Shown here: in pieces, positions 62,401 through 64,000 of the stretch | How the letters are laid out: every line of letters starts with the position of its first letter | Position numbering within the stretch: the stretch's first letter is position 1 | Origin: Parvibaculum sp046297875 | GTDB taxonomy: Bacteria > Pseudomonadota > Alphaproteobacteria > Parvibaculales > Parvibaculaceae | Assembly (NCBI RefSeq): GCF_046297875.1 | Contig: NZ_JBKBHD010000001.1 | Location: 1,798,001 to 1,862,000, forward strand | DNA length: 64,000 nucleotides | Direction: 5' to 3' | Position numbers and translations under genes: made by a program | Notes under the pieces: model-generated | What the model was told of the DNA's origin: nothing | Databases searched by the model: none | Seen by the model: the letters and a program-made list of their open reading frames with translations, nothing else

Positions 62401-63877
62401 CGGTCTTTCAGTGCGCAGCGATCCACACTTTCTCGAGCAGATGATCCGCAACATTCTCTCGAACGCATTCAAATACACAGCATATGGAAAAGTCCTGCTT
62501 GGCTGCCGGCGCCGAGGGAACGCCCTCAGCATTCAGATTCACGACTCCGGCATGGGCATTCCGCTGGACGAACATGAAGCGATATTCGATGAGTATCATC
62601 AGATTGACAATTCGGCACGCGAGCGCAGTCGCGGCCTCGGCCTTGGTCTTTCCATTGTCAGGCAACTGGGAAAGCTTCTCGATCATCCCATCGGCGTCCG
62701 CTCGCAACCCGGCCGGGGTGCTTGCTTCTCTATCGACGTTCCGCTCGGTCCGCACCTCGCGGAGGCGACCACTCAGCTCCCAAGGCGCCGCCGGCACGGT
62801 AAGCCAGAGAACGACATTCGGCATTCGGGCACGGTTCTGATTGTTGAGGACGATCCGGAGGTGCGCGAATTGCTCGAGCTGTTGATCGGTAATGAAGGTC
62901 ACCGTGTCATCGCATCAACAGACGGTGTCGCGGCGCTGGACATGGTGACACGCGACGCAATTCGACCTGATGTCGTTCTCGCCGATTATAATCTGCCGAA
63001 TGGTATGGACGGGCTTGAGTTCGTTACAAAACTGCGGCAAAAACTGCAATCGCCTTTGCCGGTCATCATTCTGACCGGAGACATATCGGCGAGGTTGCTG
63101 CGGAACATTGCAGCCAACAATTGCATTCAACTCAACAAGCCGGTCAAGTCGAACGAACTCACGGATGCCATTCAGCGTCTTATCCCGGCCGCCGCCGTGC
63201 CAATGCCGGAACCCGAAGCGTCTTCCGCCGCGCTTGACGAAACCTCCGGCAATCCGATCATTTTCATCGTCGATGATGACAGTCAGATACGCCGGGCAAT
63301 TCGCGACTTGCTCGAAGCGGATGGCTTTGCAGTTGAAGATTATGCTGACAGCGAGTCGTTCCTGAAGTCCTATCGGCCGGGCGGCGAAGCATGCCTTCTG
63401 ATCGACGCGATGTTGCCCGGAATGGACGGCTTCGGGCTGCTGCAGCATCTGAGCGACAGAGGTCACAGCTTGCCTGCCGTGATGATTACGGGTAATGGCG
63501 ATGTTTCAATGGCGGTTCGAGCGATGAAGGCTGGCGCCGTTGATTTTATCGAAAAGCCAATCGGTCACGGCGAGCTGCTTACTGGCATTCGACGCGCCCT
63601 GGATCAATCTCGCGACTGGACCAAGCTGTCCGCATGGCGGGAAAAGGCGGCGCGGAAGCTGGCGCTTCTCACGGAGCGCCAGCGTCAGATCATGGAACTC
63701 GTTCTTGCTGGGCAACCCAGCAAGAATATCGCGGCGGATCTCGGCATCAGTCAACGTACTGTTGAGGGCCATCGCGCCGCGATCATGAAAAAGACCGGAT
63801 CCAAATCCCTTCCGGCGCTTGCGCGACTTGCGCTTGCTGCAGCTGGTAGCGCTGCCGATCGGCCATCGGGCGCGTGA
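59471..63877 (+). CDS. Giant CheB-CheR-PAS-histidine kinase-REC-REC-LuxR HTH sensor
   Basis: 1468 residues; ATG 59471 has GGGAG 8 bases upstream, with in-frame starts at 59408 and 59378 as alternatives. Order: CheB methylesterase (33-220; S41, H68, D160 catalytic triad in GASAGG, QHLDPSH and GTGADG); CheR N- and C-domains (240-495; SAM loop IAGCSTGEEVYSLAM); PAS-like (525-645); long coiled coil with repeated EEL/NEE (670-745); PAS (750-855); HisKA with H884 (ASHDLRQP); ATPase with N998, DSGMGIP and RGLGLGLS; REC1 (D1172, K1223); REC2 (D1312, K1362); LuxR-type HTH (1400-1443). It should sense, modify, phosphorelay and bind DNA in one chain. No receptor gene is near. Confidence 0.93.
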   Translation: MPGSRSPQARAVRLSQLERAPLLEADRLASDNFPVVGIGASAGGLEACKKLVDALPANIGMAFILVQHLDPSHESMMAGLLAEHTTMSVLPATDGMPIERDHFYLIPPGTYLSVRKGVLHLSQPEARHGARLPFDFLLHSLAEDCGQRAACVVLSGTGADGSLGLRTVNRKGGLVIAQDPREAAYDGMPRSAIVTGAVDLVLPLAEIPGALIEYARRIALFRHEPDPEQMAVQGRLPEIVDLLRAKTAHNFTLYKSGTLCRRIERRMELAAVKPDDIDRYLEILRNDDAELDLLAKDLLINVTSFFRDLKVFEFLADTVIPDLVIGRTFDRPLRIWIAGCSTGEEVYSLAMLFQEQIEVASHGIKLQIFASDVDEDAVATAREGLYPEAIEDDVSRERLARFFTKEGQSYRILPALRAAVVFAVQDVLTDPPFSRLDMISCRNLLIYLRPEAQARALSVFRFALNEGGILVLGSSETIGNDDGRFQVVSKQARIYRQVGRASPAEIGQSIGVSDSVKYSSRIGPAVTFSHHAMLADLCRKLVMETYAPAAVLIDRNHDCLYSIGPTDRYLRVAPGLPTHDLLAMARKDLRVKLRSAIQKAQQENARVSIAGGTTGEGPPVSFRIEALPVVNDGEELVLVCFVDEPKLEPRANAIVRLEDISRVAELEQELESTRNELQGAIHDLELSSEEQKAINEEALSVNEEYQSTNEELLTSKEELQSLNEELTALNAQLQESLERQRTTSNDLQNVLYSTDVATLFLDTALNIRFFTPAARSLFSIIPGDIGRPLTDIASLTMDGDLPADARAVLKDLIPIGREIEGRNGFWFIRRILPYRTDDDRVEGVVITFTDITEQKRTSAALDAARQEADLANIAKSRFLAAASHDLRQPLQTLALLQGLLSKMVSGEGERRLVVRLEATLASMSGMLNALLDLNQIEAGTFHAEIADVKIGDILSRLNDEFAYTAQAQGLQFQVVPCGLSVRSDPHFLEQMIRNILSNAFKYTAYGKVLLGCRRRGNALSIQIHDSGMGIPLDEHEAIFDEYHQIDNSARERSRGLGLGLSIVRQLGKLLDHPIGVRSQPGRGACFSIDVPLGPHLAEATTQLPRRRRHGKPENDIRHSGTVLIVEDDPEVRELLELLIGNEGHRVIASTDGVAALDMVTRDAIRPDVVLADYNLPNGMDGLEFVTKLRQKLQSPLPVIILTGDISARLLRNIAANNCIQLNKPVKSNELTDAIQRLIPAAAVPMPEPEASSAALDETSGNPIIFIVDDDSQIRRAIRDLLEADGFAVEDYADSESFLKSYRPGGEACLLIDAMLPGMDGFGLLQHLSDRGHSLPAVMITGNGDVSMAVRAMKAGAVDFIEKPIGHGELLTGIRRALDQSRDWTKLSAWREKAARKLALLTERQRQIMELVLAGQPSKNIAADLGISQRTVEGHRAAIMKKTGSKSLPALARLALAAAGSAADRPSGA

Positions 63878-63989
63878 CGCTTGATGCCGGTCAGGCGCGC
63901 CAATGAGTATTTTCCGACTCTATGGCGCCTTGCCGTCTGCAGATACATTTCGCCCTGTCCCTTTTCATCCCCTTTTCAGGAGGACGTAT

Positions 63990-64000
63990 ATGGGCGTGGA
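63990..64000 (+). CDS. Start of a gene cut by the right edge
   Basis: ATGGGCGTGGA with AGGAGG at 63978-63983, 6 bases upstream. Only three codons are visible, so no function can be given. Confidence 0.4.

Overview
The window is high-GC, densely coded bacterial chromosome. Gene content and order point to an alphaproteobacterium of the Rhizobiales type: petP/petR-like regulators beside ilvE, a uvrC-pgsA-moaD-moaE run, carA/carB-greA, yqeY-dnaG-rpoD, and a DnaG with lineage-type loss of zinc ligands. The overall set reminds me of Parvibaculum, but I could not test that by a search. I found no rRNA, tRNA, CRISPR array or intact insertion sequence.

Layout. 1-2.2 kb: a MarR regulator, OmpR-type response regulator and EnvZ-type kinase (cut by the left edge), divergent from ilvE (2.4-3.3 kb). 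3.3-6.7 kb: moaE, moaD, pgsA and uvrC. 7.0-9.8 kb: folB, a pteridine-reductase-like SDR, a Na+/Ca2+ exchanger and a cupin. 9.9-15.6 kb: a CelD-type acyltransferase, small membrane proteins and two neighbouring LpxT-like PAP2 phosphatases, one fused to a DUF368 (polyprenyl-phosphate translocase) domain. 15.8-20.8 kb: uvrB, a PH-like membrane protein, a methyltransferase and two tandem TetR paralogues. 20.9-23.8 kb: a sortase with its VIT/VWA target protein. 24-28.7 kb: GST, a MocR regulator divergent from DUF1272/flavin-binding/membrane genes, and an aspartate aminotransferase. 28.8-30.2 kb: a lower-GC restriction-modification pair (BglII-like nuclease, MT-A70 methylase). 30.3-35.5 kb: M48 protease, Dps, a broken HAD gene, sulfotransferase, trxB, peroxiredoxin and a YozG/DUF2975 pair. 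36.1-39.9 kb: an uncharacterised 659-residue protein with a 2OG-Fe(II) oxygenase and an ELM1-type glycosyltransferase-like protein. 40.0-41.1 kb: an Lrp gene whose 3' end is duplicated around a 610-bp insert. 41.2-51.6 kb: core genes greA, carB, carA, yqeY, dnaG and rpoD. 52-59 kb: a small basic protein, an ArsM-like methylase, an exported DJ-1/PfpI protein, a TetR/NTF2 pair, SIMPL, transglutaminase and SYLF proteins. 59.5-63.9 kb: a 1468-residue CheB-CheR-PAS-kinase-REC-REC-HTH protein.

Points of most interest: (i) the LpxT-like/DUF368 fusion, which would join release of undecaprenyl phosphate in the periplasm to its return across the membrane in one polypeptide; (ii) the giant chemotaxis-type sensor with its own DNA-binding output; (iii) the atypical BglII/MT-A70 restriction-modification pair; (iv) the insertion that duplicates the lrp 3' end; (v) three exactly 92-bp REPIN-like palindromes, one with its central spacer flipped. 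Several intergenic palindromes (MarR, TetR, MocR, YozG and Irr/Fur-type) look like operators for adjacent genes.
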